A stretch of DNA of 52,263 nt from Candidatus Omnitrophota bacterium (GCA_023247415.1 JAHFGN010000003.1:1-52263), one strand, 5' to 3'; shown: positions 34,687 through 43,930, counted from the first letter of the stretch. Numbers and translations: made by a program. Notes: a model not told the origin generated them from the sequence alone.

Positions 34687-35679
34687 ATGCGAATCTTCAT
34701 TTCCTCCTGTATCGCGCTGGCAATCATTACTCCCGCGGCCGTATCGTCTGCCGAGCCCAATAATAAAGAAAGGACTTTCATCATCGAGGAAAGGATTCTC
34801 TTAAAGAACCTCCCCAAAGAGACAAAAGGCCTTCAGGTATGGGTACCCTATCCTGTAAACGACAACTGCCAGACCATAGAAGATTTCAAGCTGGATGGGC
34901 CATTCAGCGCAAAGGTGATAGAGGATAGAGAGTATGGCAACAAGGCCCTCTATTTAAACCATGCGGGGGCGTTGGATTTGGATAAAGACAGTCTTGAGAT
35001 ATCAGTGTCATTTAAAGTCGATCGCAGGGAATGCGACTTTTCGGATAGCCCCAAGACCTCCGGCATGCTATTGTCCCGTCTCCTTAAGGCAGACCGCCTT
35101 GTCCCTGTCAATGGAAAGATAAAAAAGCTTGCCGGGGGGATAACGCAGGGCAAAGAGGGCGATATGGCGAAGGTAAGGGCCATCTATGATTATATTATAG
35201 ATGAACTTGTATACTCCAAGGACGATCCTAAGATTTGCGGCATAGGCGACAGCCTATTGACGCTTGAACATAAAAAGGGGATCTGCAGCGATTATCACTC
35301 TCTATTCATATCTCTGGTCCGATCGATTGGCATCCCGGCAAAGTTTGAGATAGGCCTTCCGGTGCCTCAAGACAAAGCAAGCGGAGATATAAAAGGGTAT
35401 CATTGCTGGGCAAAGTTTTATTTAAAGGATAAAGGATGGATTCCGGTTGATGTATCAGAGGCCGATAAACATCCCCAAAGACGGGATTATTTCTTCGGTC
35501 ATATCGATGAGAATAGAGTCCACCTGACGACAGGAAGGGACATAAACTTAAAATACTCCCGCGGCGCGGGAGGGCGCTCGCTGAATTTCTTCGTCTGGCC
35601 TTATGCGGAATTGAACGGTTCAAGATTTAGCGATGTTGAGATACAGATGTCTTTTAAGAATTTGAAAGGAGGTGGGTAG
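34687..35679 (+). CDS. secreted transglutaminase-like protein
   Basis: It has 330 residues. A signal peptide (IALAIITPAAVSSAE) is followed by a beta-sandwich-like N-terminal part and a transglutaminase/protease-like core with Cys in KKGICSDYHSL, His in GYHCWAKFY and Asp in GWIPVDVSEAD, the classic triad. It is thus probably an active thiol enzyme in the periplasm. No substrate can be named. The next gene is separated by an A-rich 7-nt array. Confidence 0.8.
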   Translation: MRIFISSCIALAIITPAAVSSAEPNNKERTFIIEERILLKNLPKETKGLQVWVPYPVNDNCQTIEDFKLDGPFSAKVIEDREYGNKALYLNHAGALDLDKDSLEISVSFKVDRRECDFSDSPKTSGMLLSRLLKADRLVPVNGKIKKLAGGITQGKEGDMAKVRAIYDYIIDELVYSKDDPKICGIGDSLLTLEHKKGICSDYHSLFISLVRSIGIPAKFEIGLPVPQDKASGDIKGYHCWAKFYLKDKGWIPVDVSEADKHPQRRDYFFGHIDENRVHLTTGRDINLKYSRGAGGRSLNFFVWPYAELNGSRFSDVEIQMSFKNLKGGG

Positions 35680-35680
35680 G

Positions 35681-35708
35681 AAAATAAAAAATCAAAAATC
35701 AAAAATTA
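35681..35708. repeat. A-rich 7-nt array
   Basis: AAAATAA, AAAATCA, AAAATCA, AAAATTA in tandem, directly after the transglutaminase gene. It uses the same unit type as the moaA-moaC array. Confidence 0.8.
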
Positions 35709-35736
35709 AAAGTAAAAAAAGGGAGGGGTAAAAGCT

Positions 35737-36336
35737 GTGAAAAAGGTATTCAGTGTTATTATGGTTTTGGCGGTAGCAATATTTTTTGGGATTTCTTACG
35801 CTATGGAACATCCCGGCGAGCATCCGGCGGAAGCGGCTAAGGCAGAACATCCCGGCAAGGCAGCTGCGGCAGAACATCCGGGCAAAGCGGCTGGACAGCC
35901 TAAGCCGGTCGAGCATCCTGCGGCGGCTGCAGGGCAGCCTGTGAAGACGTCTGAACATCCTCCGCACGGTGTGGCCCCGGGCGAAAAGATTACGGTCTCA
36001 GCGGATAAGATAATAAATGGGATTAAGGGACACATAGCGGGTATCACAGCGGCAAATAACGGCGTATTTCCTATTACAGACGCGGTTGATGGGAAGGCGC
36101 TTAGCCTTAAACTTATTAAGGTGCACGAGGATAAGGTAAGCCATATAAAGAAGGACGACGCATATTTTGCCTGCACAGATTTTGCGACAGCGGACGGAAC
36201 CGCGATGTATGACCTGGATTTCTGGATGAAGAAGGGCGCTGGAGACAAACTTGAAGTATACCAGACGAAGATACATAAGAAAGACGGCGCCCCGCGTTTT
36301 ACCTATAAGGATGACGAGATAGTAGAAGTGAAGTAG
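35737..36336 (+). CDS. secreted protein with EHP-rich repeat region
   Basis: It has 199 residues and no recognised family. After a signal peptide (residues 1-22, ending SYAM) comes a low-complexity segment (about 23-85) in which Glu-His-Pro occurs seven times (EHPGEHPAEAAKAEHPG and similar). A compact domain (about 85-199) follows with no clear match; the single Cys lies in DDAYFACTDF. The EHP clusters could bind divalent metal in the periplasm. GGGAGGGG a few codons upstream may be the ribosome site. Its neighbours (ChrA, transglutaminase) do not clarify its role. Confidence 0.65.
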   Translation: MKKVFSVIMVLAVAIFFGISYAMEHPGEHPAEAAKAEHPGKAAAAEHPGKAAGQPKPVEHPAAAAGQPVKTSEHPPHGVAPGEKITVSADKIINGIKGHIAGITAANNGVFPITDAVDGKALSLKLIKVHEDKVSHIKKDDAYFACTDFATADGTAMYDLDFWMKKGAGDKLEVYQTKIHKKDGAPRFTYKDDEIVEVK

Positions 36337-36363
36337 GCGATAAAAAAGTTATCCACCATTGCG

Positions 36364-36421
36364 AAAATGGGGACAGCGCCTTTTAGAGGCAGCAATTATA
36401 AATAGGCGCTGTCCCCATTTT
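36364..36421. repeat. GGGACA...TGTCCC palindrome, copy E
   Basis: AAAATGGGGACAGCGCC (36364-36380) and GGCGCTGTCCCCATTTT (36405-36421) are perfect 17-bp arms. The same arms, with a different loop, form copy H at 45645-45693. A T-run after the hairpin suits a terminator for the upstream gene. Confidence 0.85.
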
Positions 36422-36436
36422 TATGCGGCATCGGTC

Positions 36437-36465
36437 TTGACTTTAATATGACAGCATGATATATT
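36437..36465 (+). promoter_or_regulatory. probable smc promoter
   Basis: TTGACT (36437-36442), 17-nt spacer, TATATT (36460-36465). The predicted leader to the ATG at 36525 is about 50 nt and contains the weak purine motif AGAGGCGG. Confidence 0.5.
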
Positions 36466-36524
36466 TTAATATGTATTGTTGTCCTTTATATATTGAACTG
36501 CTTTAAAAGAGGCGGATTTATTAT

Positions 36525-39500
36525 ATGTATTTTAAGCGGCTGGAACTCACCGGTTTTAAATCATTCGCGGAAAAGACCGTCCTCAATTTCGAGCCCGGCG
36601 TCACAGCCGTAGTCGGTCCCAACGGCTGCGGTAAATGTTTAAGCGGCTCAAGCAAGGTCTGTCTGGCTGATGGCTCTGAGATAGCCATAAAAGAATTAGT
36701 AGACTCGGTATTTCACGATCCGGAGAAGATAGAGAAGCTGGATGATGGCTATATAGTCTATCCGCGCTCTTTTAACACCCGTATCCTCTCCCTAAACCCC
36801 AAGACCCTGAAGATCGAACCAAGGCCCATATACGCATTTATAAAACGCAGGGCCCCCGACTATCTATTGAAGATAAAAACTAAGTCTGGCAGGACGATAA
36901 AGGCTACCCACTTCCATCCATTTTTTAGCATCGAGAACTCAAACCTTATAACCTTGACGGCGGATCAACTAAAAGTAGGAGTCAGGATTGCCTCTCCTCG
37001 CACGCTAAAACTTCATCATACAAAAGCTGAATTGGAGTTATTTAAAATACTAAAAGGTTTTACAAATTCAGATTCGATATATCTCCCATTTTCAGAAGAG
37101 CTGTCAGAATTTGCGCGGTCATTGAAGTCAAAATACAAAACCCTCTCGGAGATGGCGGACTCTTGCGGGATAAAATATACAGCGCTAAAATCAGTTTTAG
37201 ATGAACAGGCGATTAGCCTGCCAAATTTTATGGACCTATTAGAGAAGAATGGAATAACCGATCTTCCTGATTTTGTTAACTTTATCAAGGCCAAAGGCTC
37301 GGATGCGGGTGGTTTCGTTCTGCCGCGCAAAATCAATACCCATATCGCGCGATTCCTGGGTTATATTATATCCGAAGGCAGGACGACCAAGGTCAACCAG
37401 GTCTGGTTTGTTAACGAGGATGAGGAAGTGGTAAAAGATTTTGTATTAACTGCGCATGCGGCCTTTGGCGTAAAAGCAAAAGTCTTCCGCTACAAAAAAA
37501 CCTGCCGCGATGTCCTGATCTTTTCCCACGCTTTATGTCAATTTCTCGAGAAGGCATTTGGTCTTATAGTAGGAAGCCGCTCGAAAGACAAAAAGGTGCC
37601 GCCGCAAATCTTTTCAGCCGACCAGACGATAATAACCTCATTTTTATCAAGCCTATTTGAGGGCGATGCGTATATTTCGATGGAACGAAGCGACGGCAGG
37701 CTGCCTTATTTTGAATATACAACTGCCTCGCGGACATTGGCCGAAGGGGTGCAGGGCCTGTTATTGCGTCTGGGCATAATATCGTTGATCAGGAACAAGA
37801 GAAAGTGCGCTACCAACACCATCCTCAAAAAGAAAAGGGATTATTACTCTGTTTACATTTATGGCATTGAAAATGTGAAGAGATTGGCGGGCCTTTTGCG
37901 TTTCGTCGGCGAAAAATCTAAAAAGGTAGAAAAAATAAGAACGCTTGATTATAAGACTAATCTCAACCTGGATCTTATACCAGAGGTCAATAAGGTATTT
38001 AAAACACTGGTCAAGCTTTCCGGGATTAATGTAAAAAGGATTAAAAAAATATCGCCCAGGCTGGTGAGCTACTATGAAGATAGATGCTCACCGACCCGCC
38101 AGGGTTTGCGGGAGGCGTTAAGTATAGTCGCCGAACATGGTATACTTTCAGGATTGGCCAAATCCATCTTCGACTACCTCGCCACAATAGCGAATTCGGA
38201 TATATATTGGGACGAGATTGTGGAGATAAAAAAGGTCCATCAGGAAGAATGGGTTTATGACCTGACAGTATTGGATAATCATAATTTCATCGCTGAGAAT
38301 TTCATAGTGCATAACAGCAATCTAGGAGACTCGATACGGTGGGCGCTTGGCGAGCAGTCGACAAAGTCGATGCGCGCCTCAAGCATGCAGGATGTCATAT
38401 TCAACGGCACCGACACGAAAGAACCCATCAATTTTGCCGAAGTCTCCCTCGTCCTGTCCAACGAAAAGCGCATCCTTCCCATAGACTACGATGAAGTAAC
38501 GATAACCCGCAGGATATTCCGGTCCGGAGAGAATGAATATCTCTTAAACAAGACGCCTGTCCGCCTCAAGGACATATCAGAGCTCCTGATGGGAACCGGC
38601 ATCGGCACCGAATCCTATTCTATTATCGAACAGGGAAAGATGGATCTCATACTGAGCTCGCGGCCTGAAGACAGGCGCTATGTCTTTGAGGAGGCGAGCG
38701 GAATAACGAAATATAAGGCGAAGAAGAAGGAGGCGATGCGGAGGCTCGAGGACACCGAGAATAACCTCCTGAGAATAAACGATATCATACAAGAAGTGAA
38801 GCGCCAGATCTCATCCATAGAACGCCAGGCGCGCAAGGCCGAGAAATACAAGATAGAGCTGGAGAAGTTGAAGGAGCTGGAGCTGAAGATATCGTCCTAT
38901 GAGTATCGGGCCCTGAAGAGCGAGGAGAAGACAGCCTCTGTCGAGCTCGGCGACGTAGCCGCGCGCGAAAAAGAATTAGCGCAAGGAGCAGGTTCTCTCA
39001 GCGACAGGATAACAGAGTTCAGGATTGTGCTTGACTCGAAGAATAGAAGCGTCGCAGAGCTTAAGAACAGGCATGTGGAGCTTTTGAGCGGCCTCGACAA
39101 GAACAGGCATAAGATAGAGATAAACAGGGAAAGGATAGAAGAGGCCGCGAGTTTGCGCGAAGGGCTTTCTGGAGAAATCGGCGCATTGAATGGCAAGCGC
39201 CTCGAGCAGATCGAGTTGGCGAATAAACTCAAACTTGACGTATCGCGCGTATCCGAAGAAAAAGAGGAGAAGGCAAGGCTAAGCGTCGAAAACCAGTCAC
39301 GCCTCGCGGAGCTGGCCCATCTGGTGGATGCCAATGAAAAAGCGGTCAGGTCCAACAAATTAGAGATGATGGAGCTCCTGGCAAAAGAGACCCATGCCAG
39401 AAATGAACTCATAAAACTCGGCTCGGAACTCACCAACAGGCTGAACCGCCAGCGCCGCCTGGCGATGGAGAAGGAGAACGTATCCAAAGAACTTGGAGAA

Positions 39501-41795
39501 GAAGAATCCAAATTAGGCGAAACCGCAGGAGAGCTCAGGCTCCTTGAGGATAGCTCGGCGGCCTTAAGGGGCGAGCTTGCGGCAGCGCGGGGAGAATATG
39601 ATAACGGCCTAGCCGCCATGAAGACACTGGAAGAGGCCCTCGCCGACGGGAAGAATCTGGAGGCCTCTTTAAAATCTAAGGTGGAATTTCTGGAGGATAT
39701 AGTCAAGCGCCGCGAAGGTTTTAGCGCCGGTGTAAAGGCCATTCTGTCCGGTGCTCAAGACGGCCAATCTCCCCTTTCCGGGATAGTAGGCGTCCTCGCG
39801 GATATGATCGATGTCGAGAAGGGGTACGAAGAGGCAATAAACGCTGTGCTGGGAGAGGACGCCCAAACGATTATTGTGAATACCAGAAAAGACGCCCTTT
39901 CCGCGATTGCCTTCCTGAAGGCAAATAGGCTCGGCAGGTCAAATTTTATGCCTGTCGAAGGGTTGAATAACGCCTCTGGTAAAGACAGGCATCCGGATCG
40001 CTTCGCGGAAGGCCTGACCCCGATCGCGAACTACGTAAAGGTGGACCCGGTATTTAGAGGACTGGTCGATCATATCTTCAAGGATACCTATCTGGTGAAT
40101 TCGATCGATGACGCTCAAGGGTTTAAACCCGGCGCGCGTCGTTTGGTGACAAAACAAGGCGAGGTATTTTATGACGGCAGGCTCTCGGGCGGCGCGCCAG
40201 GCGATAAGGAGGAGTCGCTCCTCATTGGCCGCAGAGAGCGTCTTGGAGAATTCAGGGAAAGGCTTGTCTCGGCCTCTCAGACCGCCCTCAAAATAGAAGG
40301 GGAGAGAAATGCAGCGACCGCGTCTATGGAGAAGATGGCTTCGAAGGTAAAAGGATTGGATGATGCCCTTCGGCAGGAAGAAATAAATCTCACGGGGCTC
40401 GCCTCAAAGAAAAAGTCGCAGGAAGACGCCGTGAAGAAATTTAAAGACGAAGTCTCGATAGCGGATCTGGAGCTGGATGAGATCAGGGAGGCCATCGATG
40501 CTGTAAGACTAAAGGAGGAAGCGCTTAAGACAGAGGCGAATGTCTTCTCCTCCCGTAACGCCGGTCTCCAGGGCCTTGCGGCGGAACTTGAAACCAGGAT
40601 ACGAAATGACAGGAAAGAGATAGGCTCGCTCAGCCTGAATTTGGCCACCATCAAGACCGAACTGGTGTCGCTTGAAAAAGAGCTTGCCAGGCTGGGAGAA
40701 GGATCCAGGAAAGAGGAGGCGCGTCTTCTGGAGTTGAAGGGCTCCCTGGCCTCGAAAGAGGCCCTCCTCGCGGAATCTATCGCCAGGCAGGAAGAGCTCT
40801 CAAGTGAGATCTTATCCATAGAAGCCGAGAATATAGCGCTCGAGAAAGACACCGCCCTGTTCAACGAAGAAACTTGCGTCCTTGAGAAAGAAAGGGCTGA
40901 CCTTGCTGATAAACTCGGCATGGCCGAGCTGGAGCACAAAGACAGGGAAAAGGGCTTAGGAGACTTGAGAAATGAGTTGAAGGCCGTTGAGATGAAGGTG
41001 ATGGATATAAGTTATAAGAAGAGCGCGATGAAAGACAGGATATCTGCCGCCTATAAGATAGATCTGGATTCTTTCCATGTAGAAATTGAAGAAGGCGCGG
41101 ACTGGGAGACGATCAGGTCCAATGTCCAGGAGATGAAGGTAATGCTGGACGAGATGGGGCCTGTGAACCTGGTAGCCATAGAAGAGCATAAAGAACTGGA
41201 AGAGCGATACGCTTTTCTAACGCACCAGCAGCAGGACCTGGTCAACGCCAAGGAGTCGCTCCATAAGGCGATCCAGAAGATAAACAAGACCACTAAGGAG
41301 CTGTTCATAGATGTATTTCAGAAGATACAGGTCGAGTTTAAAAATTTCTTCAGGCTCCTCTTCGGCGGCGGCCAGGCCGAACTGATATTGATAGACGACC
41401 AGGATGTCCTGGAATCCGGCATAGAGATCGTCGCGAGGCCCCCAGGCAAGAAGCTCCAGAATATCACGCTCCTATCAGGCGGCGAGAAGGCCCTGACCGC
41501 CATCTCGCTCCTATTCGCCATATTCAAGGTCAAACCCAGCCCCTTCTGCGTCCTTGATGAGATAGACGCGCCCCTCGATGAGTCAAATATAGGCCGTTTC
41601 TCTAATGTGCTGAAGGATTTTCTGAAGATGTCGCAGTTCATTATCATAACGCATAACAAAAAGACCATCGAGCTCGCGGATGTTATGTATGGCATAACGA
41701 TGCAGGAAAGAGGCGTATCCAAGATAGTATCGGTTAAATTTCTTGTGGATTCAAAAAAAGAAGTTCGGGAAGAAGAAGCGAAAGCGCCAGCCTAA
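36525..41795 (+). CDS. smc: chromosome segregation protein SMC, interrupted by an intein
   Basis: Structural maintenance of chromosomes ATPase that organises the chromosome. The 1756-residue precursor contains a 560-residue intein (residues 38-597) inside Walker A (GPNGCGK then SN), leaving a mature SMC of 1196 residues, the normal length. After the P-loop come the first coiled coil, the hinge (near nt 39750-40190), the return coiled coil, the ABC signature LLSGGEKALTA and Walker B FCVLDEIDAPLDE. The SMC cannot bind ATP until splicing. The gene is convergent with the GGDEF gene and overlaps its 3' end by 4 nt. Confidence 0.95.
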   Translation: MYFKRLELTGFKSFAEKTVLNFEPGVTAVVGPNGCGKCLSGSSKVCLADGSEIAIKELVDSVFHDPEKIEKLDDGYIVYPRSFNTRILSLNPKTLKIEPRPIYAFIKRRAPDYLLKIKTKSGRTIKATHFHPFFSIENSNLITLTADQLKVGVRIASPRTLKLHHTKAELELFKILKGFTNSDSIYLPFSEELSEFARSLKSKYKTLSEMADSCGIKYTALKSVLDEQAISLPNFMDLLEKNGITDLPDFVNFIKAKGSDAGGFVLPRKINTHIARFLGYIISEGRTTKVNQVWFVNEDEEVVKDFVLTAHAAFGVKAKVFRYKKTCRDVLIFSHALCQFLEKAFGLIVGSRSKDKKVPPQIFSADQTIITSFLSSLFEGDAYISMERSDGRLPYFEYTTASRTLAEGVQGLLLRLGIISLIRNKRKCATNTILKKKRDYYSVYIYGIENVKRLAGLLRFVGEKSKKVEKIRTLDYKTNLNLDLIPEVNKVFKTLVKLSGINVKRIKKISPRLVSYYEDRCSPTRQGLREALSIVAEHGILSGLAKSIFDYLATIANSDIYWDEIVEIKKVHQEEWVYDLTVLDNHNFIAENFIVHNSNLGDSIRWALGEQSTKSMRASSMQDVIFNGTDTKEPINFAEVSLVLSNEKRILPIDYDEVTITRRIFRSGENEYLLNKTPVRLKDISELLMGTGIGTESYSIIEQGKMDLILSSRPEDRRYVFEEASGITKYKAKKKEAMRRLEDTENNLLRINDIIQEVKRQISSIERQARKAEKYKIELEKLKELELKISSYEYRALKSEEKTASVELGDVAAREKELAQGAGSLSDRITEFRIVLDSKNRSVAELKNRHVELLSGLDKNRHKIEINRERIEEAASLREGLSGEIGALNGKRLEQIELANKLKLDVSRVSEEKEEKARLSVENQSRLAELAHLVDANEKAVRSNKLEMMELLAKETHARNELIKLGSELTNRLNRQRRLAMEKENVSKELGEEESKLGETAGELRLLEDSSAALRGELAAARGEYDNGLAAMKTLEEALADGKNLEASLKSKVEFLEDIVKRREGFSAGVKAILSGAQDGQSPLSGIVGVLADMIDVEKGYEEAINAVLGEDAQTIIVNTRKDALSAIAFLKANRLGRSNFMPVEGLNNASGKDRHPDRFAEGLTPIANYVKVDPVFRGLVDHIFKDTYLVNSIDDAQGFKPGARRLVTKQGEVFYDGRLSGGAPGDKEESLLIGRRERLGEFRERLVSASQTALKIEGERNAATASMEKMASKVKGLDDALRQEEINLTGLASKKKSQEDAVKKFKDEVSIADLELDEIREAIDAVRLKEEALKTEANVFSSRNAGLQGLAAELETRIRNDRKEIGSLSLNLATIKTELVSLEKELARLGEGSRKEEARLLELKGSLASKEALLAESIARQEELSSEILSIEAENIALEKDTALFNEETCVLEKERADLADKLGMAELEHKDREKGLGDLRNELKAVEMKVMDISYKKSAMKDRISAAYKIDLDSFHVEIEEGADWETIRSNVQEMKVMLDEMGPVNLVAIEEHKELEERYAFLTHQQQDLVNAKESLHKAIQKINKTTKELFIDVFQKIQVEFKNFFRLLFGGGQAELILIDDQDVLESGIEIVARPPGKKLQNITLLSGGEKALTAISLLFAIFKVKPSPFCVLDEIDAPLDESNIGRFSNVLKDFLKMSQFIIITHNKKTIELADVMYGITMQERGVSKIVSVKFLVDSKKEVREEEAKAPA
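36636..38315 (+). mobile_element. intein with LAGLIDADG homing endonuclease in the SMC P-loop
   Basis: Begins with Cys (CLSGSSKVCLADGSEI) and ends with VHN before Ser598, which would be the splicing nucleophile of the C-extein. The TxxH box (TKSG...ATHFHPFFS) and the terminal block (EWVYDLTVLDNHNFIAENF) are Hint-domain hallmarks. The middle has two LAGLIDADG-type motifs, LGYIISEGR and SLFEGDAYIS, so an endonuclease domain is present. The splice residues (first Cys, penultimate His, last Asn, +1 Ser) are all in place. The base composition looks more AT-rich than the flanking SMC. Confidence 0.93.
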
Positions 41796-42979
41796 GAAGA
41801 CCTTGCCTGTCCAATCCCAACCTTATAAGACAGCGTCATATTCTTACCGGAACGCTTGGCCTCGTAGAGCGCCAGGTCCGCCTTGTTTACCAGGTCCTCT
41901 TTTGTGCGCGCGTCTTCCGGGAAACTCGCGACGCCGAGGCTTATGGTAAGCTTGTTAACCAGGGGTATAGAGTTGTCTTCCCGATAGAACCTCTCCAGTT
42001 CCCGCCTAAGTCTTTCGCATGAGAATACAGCGTTGGGTTTATCTGTACCCGGCATGATAATGCTGAACTCCTCGCCTCCGTACCTCGAGACATGGTCAAG
42101 CTTACGCGAATTATCCTTGATCAGTTTGGCTATATCGCTTAATACCCTGTCGCCCTTCAGATGCCCGAAGGTATCGTTGAAGTTTTTGAAATTGTCTATA
42201 TCCAGCATTACCAGGCTGAGTGGCGAGTCATTTAGCTTCGCCCTCTCTAAATCGACAGACAGAAGCTGCTGGAACTTGCCGTAATTCCAGAGCTTGGTAA
42301 GCCAGTCTATATTGGACAGGTATAGGGTCTCCTCATACAGCCTGGAATTCTCTATGGCGAGGCCCGCATGGTTGGCGAAGAGCGTCAGCATCCTGACGTC
42401 GAACTTCGTTATCGGTTTTTTATTGAATATGTTGTCAACCAAAAGCGCTCCAAGAATCTTATCCTTTGCCTTGAGCGGTATGGTGACAAAATAGTCTGTT
42501 CCGAGCGTCTTCAGCAATTCCGGCTCGACCTTCTTCCTGGCCTCATCGCTGGTTATCTCAAACGGCATCCCCTCCAAGATGGTGAGCGCGAGTATCCCCA
42601 TATCCTCCCTGAGAGGGATCTTGATGCCCTTGGTGAGGTTGTTGAGCTTTGACGCGCTGTCCTTCCTGAAGTTGTCGTATGACGCGATAAAGTCCTCCAG
42701 CGTCATCTTCATGTTCGATATGGCGTTCCATATCTTTCCGGCCTCTTCGGCCGAGTGCGGGCCTATGCCCATCACGCCTTCAAGGACGTTCTCTTTTTCA
42801 TTGACTAAGAATAGGAGCGCGCGGTTGAACCCCAGGCCTTCATGCGCTGTCAGGGCTGTAAGTATTATGTACAGGATCTGGTCGAGCTTCAGCGTGGTCC
42901 GCATCGCGTTCGAAACCTCGTAAAGGAGCATGAACTCCTTCTCCATCCTCGCCAGCTCCTGTCTTAACTCTTTTTCCAT
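41792..42979 (-). CDS. GAF-GGDEF diguanylate cyclase
   Basis: Makes cyclic di-GMP. It has 395 residues: a short N-terminal helix, a GAF sensor domain (about 30-195) and a GGDEF domain (about 225-385). The active site is RYGGEEF, a permitted GGEEF form, and an RKLD I-site lies five residues before it, so feedback inhibition by product is expected. Starting at 42979, it lies 5 nt downstream of the secreted-protein gene on the same strand and is probably cotranscribed. The GAF ligand is unknown. Confidence 0.9.
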   Translation of the reverse strand: MEKELRQELARMEKEFMLLYEVSNAMRTTLKLDQILYIILTALTAHEGLGFNRALLFLVNEKENVLEGVMGIGPHSAEEAGKIWNAISNMKMTLEDFIASYDNFRKDSASKLNNLTKGIKIPLREDMGILALTILEGMPFEITSDEARKKVEPELLKTLGTDYFVTIPLKAKDKILGALLVDNIFNKKPITKFDVRMLTLFANHAGLAIENSRLYEETLYLSNIDWLTKLWNYGKFQQLLSVDLERAKLNDSPLSLVMLDIDNFKNFNDTFGHLKGDRVLSDIAKLIKDNSRKLDHVSRYGGEEFSIIMPGTDKPNAVFSCERLRRELERFYREDNSIPLVNKLTISLGVASFPEDARTKEDLVNKADLALYEAKRSGKNMTLSYKVGIGQARSS

Positions 42980-42984
42980 GTGCC

Positions 42985-43440
42985 CTACTTTCCAGCGGCC
43001 TTGGCCGGCGCCGCGGCTGCTGCGGCATTTTGTGTTTTAGGTCTAGCCTGGCCGGGTATGCTTCTATTTTTTATCTTTCCGAACACCACTGTCATAGCGA
43101 CTTCATTCGCGTCTACCTTCCGCGCCATGATCCTGACTGTATCGCCGGCTTTAAGCTCCGATATATCGGTCACCTTTGTTATAGTCGTCCACGGTGTCAG
43201 TTCGAGAGCGCGCGCGGAACCATCTGGGTCGCTTTTAACCTCAAGCCTTGGCTTATTAGGGTCGGATAGATCTACCCTTGTTATGTTTCCGAAAATAAAG
43301 GAAAAATTCGGCCTCTTAACCGCGCCGCCTGCCGGCGTCTTTGCCGGAACAGGCCGCTTGAGCTCCTCGGCCCATACAAAACTGAAAAGTAACGATAATG
43401 CCAATACCCATATCATTAGAGCCAGCGTCTTCCTTGCCAT
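42985..43440 (-). CDS. small secreted protein of unknown function
   Basis: From ATG 43440, preceded by a clear AGGAGGTGG Shine-Dalgarno, it has 151 residues. A signal peptide (residues 1-24, ending FVWAEE) leads to a central domain with a beta-rich pattern (FIFGNITRVDLSDP, LELTPWTTITKVTDISELKAGDTVRIMAR). A Pro/Ala-rich tail (NAAAAAAPAKAAGK) ends it. The central part recalls OB-fold-like DUF5666-type domains, but this is not certain. It heads a two-gene unit with the GGDEF protein. Confidence 0.7.
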   Translation of the reverse strand: MARKTLALMIWVLALSLLFSFVWAEELKRPVPAKTPAGGAVKRPNFSFIFGNITRVDLSDPNKPRLEVKSDPDGSARALELTPWTTITKVTDISELKAGDTVRIMARKVDANEVAMTVVFGKIKNRSIPGQARPKTQNAAAAAAPAKAAGK

Positions 43441-43505
43441 GTCCACCTCCTGTGATTTTGAGATTAAATATAACACAATAGATATGTGGTGTCAAATCCT
43501 TCCTC

Positions 43506-43625
43506 AAAAATGGGGACAGGCTACTTTTTCGAGATGTGGACAGTCTACTTTTCCAGCTGTCATAATAGCCTGAAAAGTAGGCTGCCCACATTAATGTGGC
43601 TAAAAAGTGGCCTGTCCCCATTTTT
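43506..43625. repeat. large nested GGGACAGGCTACTTTTT palindrome, copy F
   Basis: The outer arms AAATGGGGACAGGCTACTTT and its mate AAAGTGGCCTGTCCCCATTT pair nearly perfectly (43508-43527 with 43604-43623). An inner pair (GTGGACAGTCTACTTTTCC and TGAAAAGTAGGCTGCCCAC) forms a second hairpin. This is the longest copy of the family in the window. It ends just before the promoter of the riboflavin operon. Confidence 0.85.
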
Positions 43626-43628
43626 ATC

Positions 43629-43656
43629 TTGACAGAGCCCGTCTCTATGGTACAAT
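43629..43656 (+). promoter_or_regulatory. promoter of the riboflavin operon
   Basis: TTGACA (43629-43634), 16-nt spacer, TACAAT (43651-43656). The start expected near 43663 coincides with the first bases of the FMN riboswitch. Confidence 0.72.
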
Positions 43657-43664
43657 ACCGTTAA

Positions 43665-43800
43665 TCTTCGGGGTGAGGTAATTCAAGGCGTGAGACGGCT
43701 TGAGGATCCCTCAACCGGCGGTAAAGCCCGCGAGTCCCGGATCTTCGGGATTGAACTTGTGAGATTCAAGTGCCGACCGTTTAGTCGGGATGGGAGAAGA
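43665..43800 (+). promoter_or_regulatory. FMN riboswitch (RFN element)
   Basis: The 5' and 3' ends pair (TCTTC 43665-43669 with GAAGA 43796-43800). Diagnostic conserved blocks are ACCGGCGGTAAAGCCCGCGAG, GCCGACCG and AGTCGGGATGGGAGAAGA. A long P-stem replaces one variable arm. Binding of FMN is expected to reduce expression of the downstream ribBA-ribH-...-ribD-ribE genes, either at the terminator (43893-43930) or by shielding ribBA translation. Confidence 0.93.
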
Positions 43801-43839
43801 AAAATACGAATAGCGGAACATCCTTAAACGCGAACTAAG

Positions 43840-43881
43840 ACACCCTGTGTCCCGACCTAACGCTAATCATGACAGGGTGTC
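43840..43881 (+). repeat. inverted repeat between aptamer and terminator, copy G
   Basis: GACACCCTGT (43840-43849) pairs with ACAGGGTGTC (43872-43881). CCCTGTGTCCCG and AGGGTGTCCCG make it a variant of the GGGACA family. Being inside the riboswitch expression platform, it could take part in switching. Confidence 0.65.
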
Positions 43882-43892
43882 CCGATGCGCGG

Positions 43893-43930
43893 CAAAAAAC
43901 CCCCGAAGAAGAACGGGGTTTTTTATTTTT
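43893..43930 (+). terminator. rho-independent terminator of the FMN riboswitch
   Basis: CCCCG (43901-43905) and CGGGG (43914-43918) form the stem, preceded by A-rich and followed by a T-rich run (TTTTTTATTTTT). It lies between the aptamer and ribBA, the classic place for an FMN-controlled terminator. A separate hairpin of CCCTCTC/GAGAGGG type (43931-43958) follows immediately. Confidence 0.8.
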
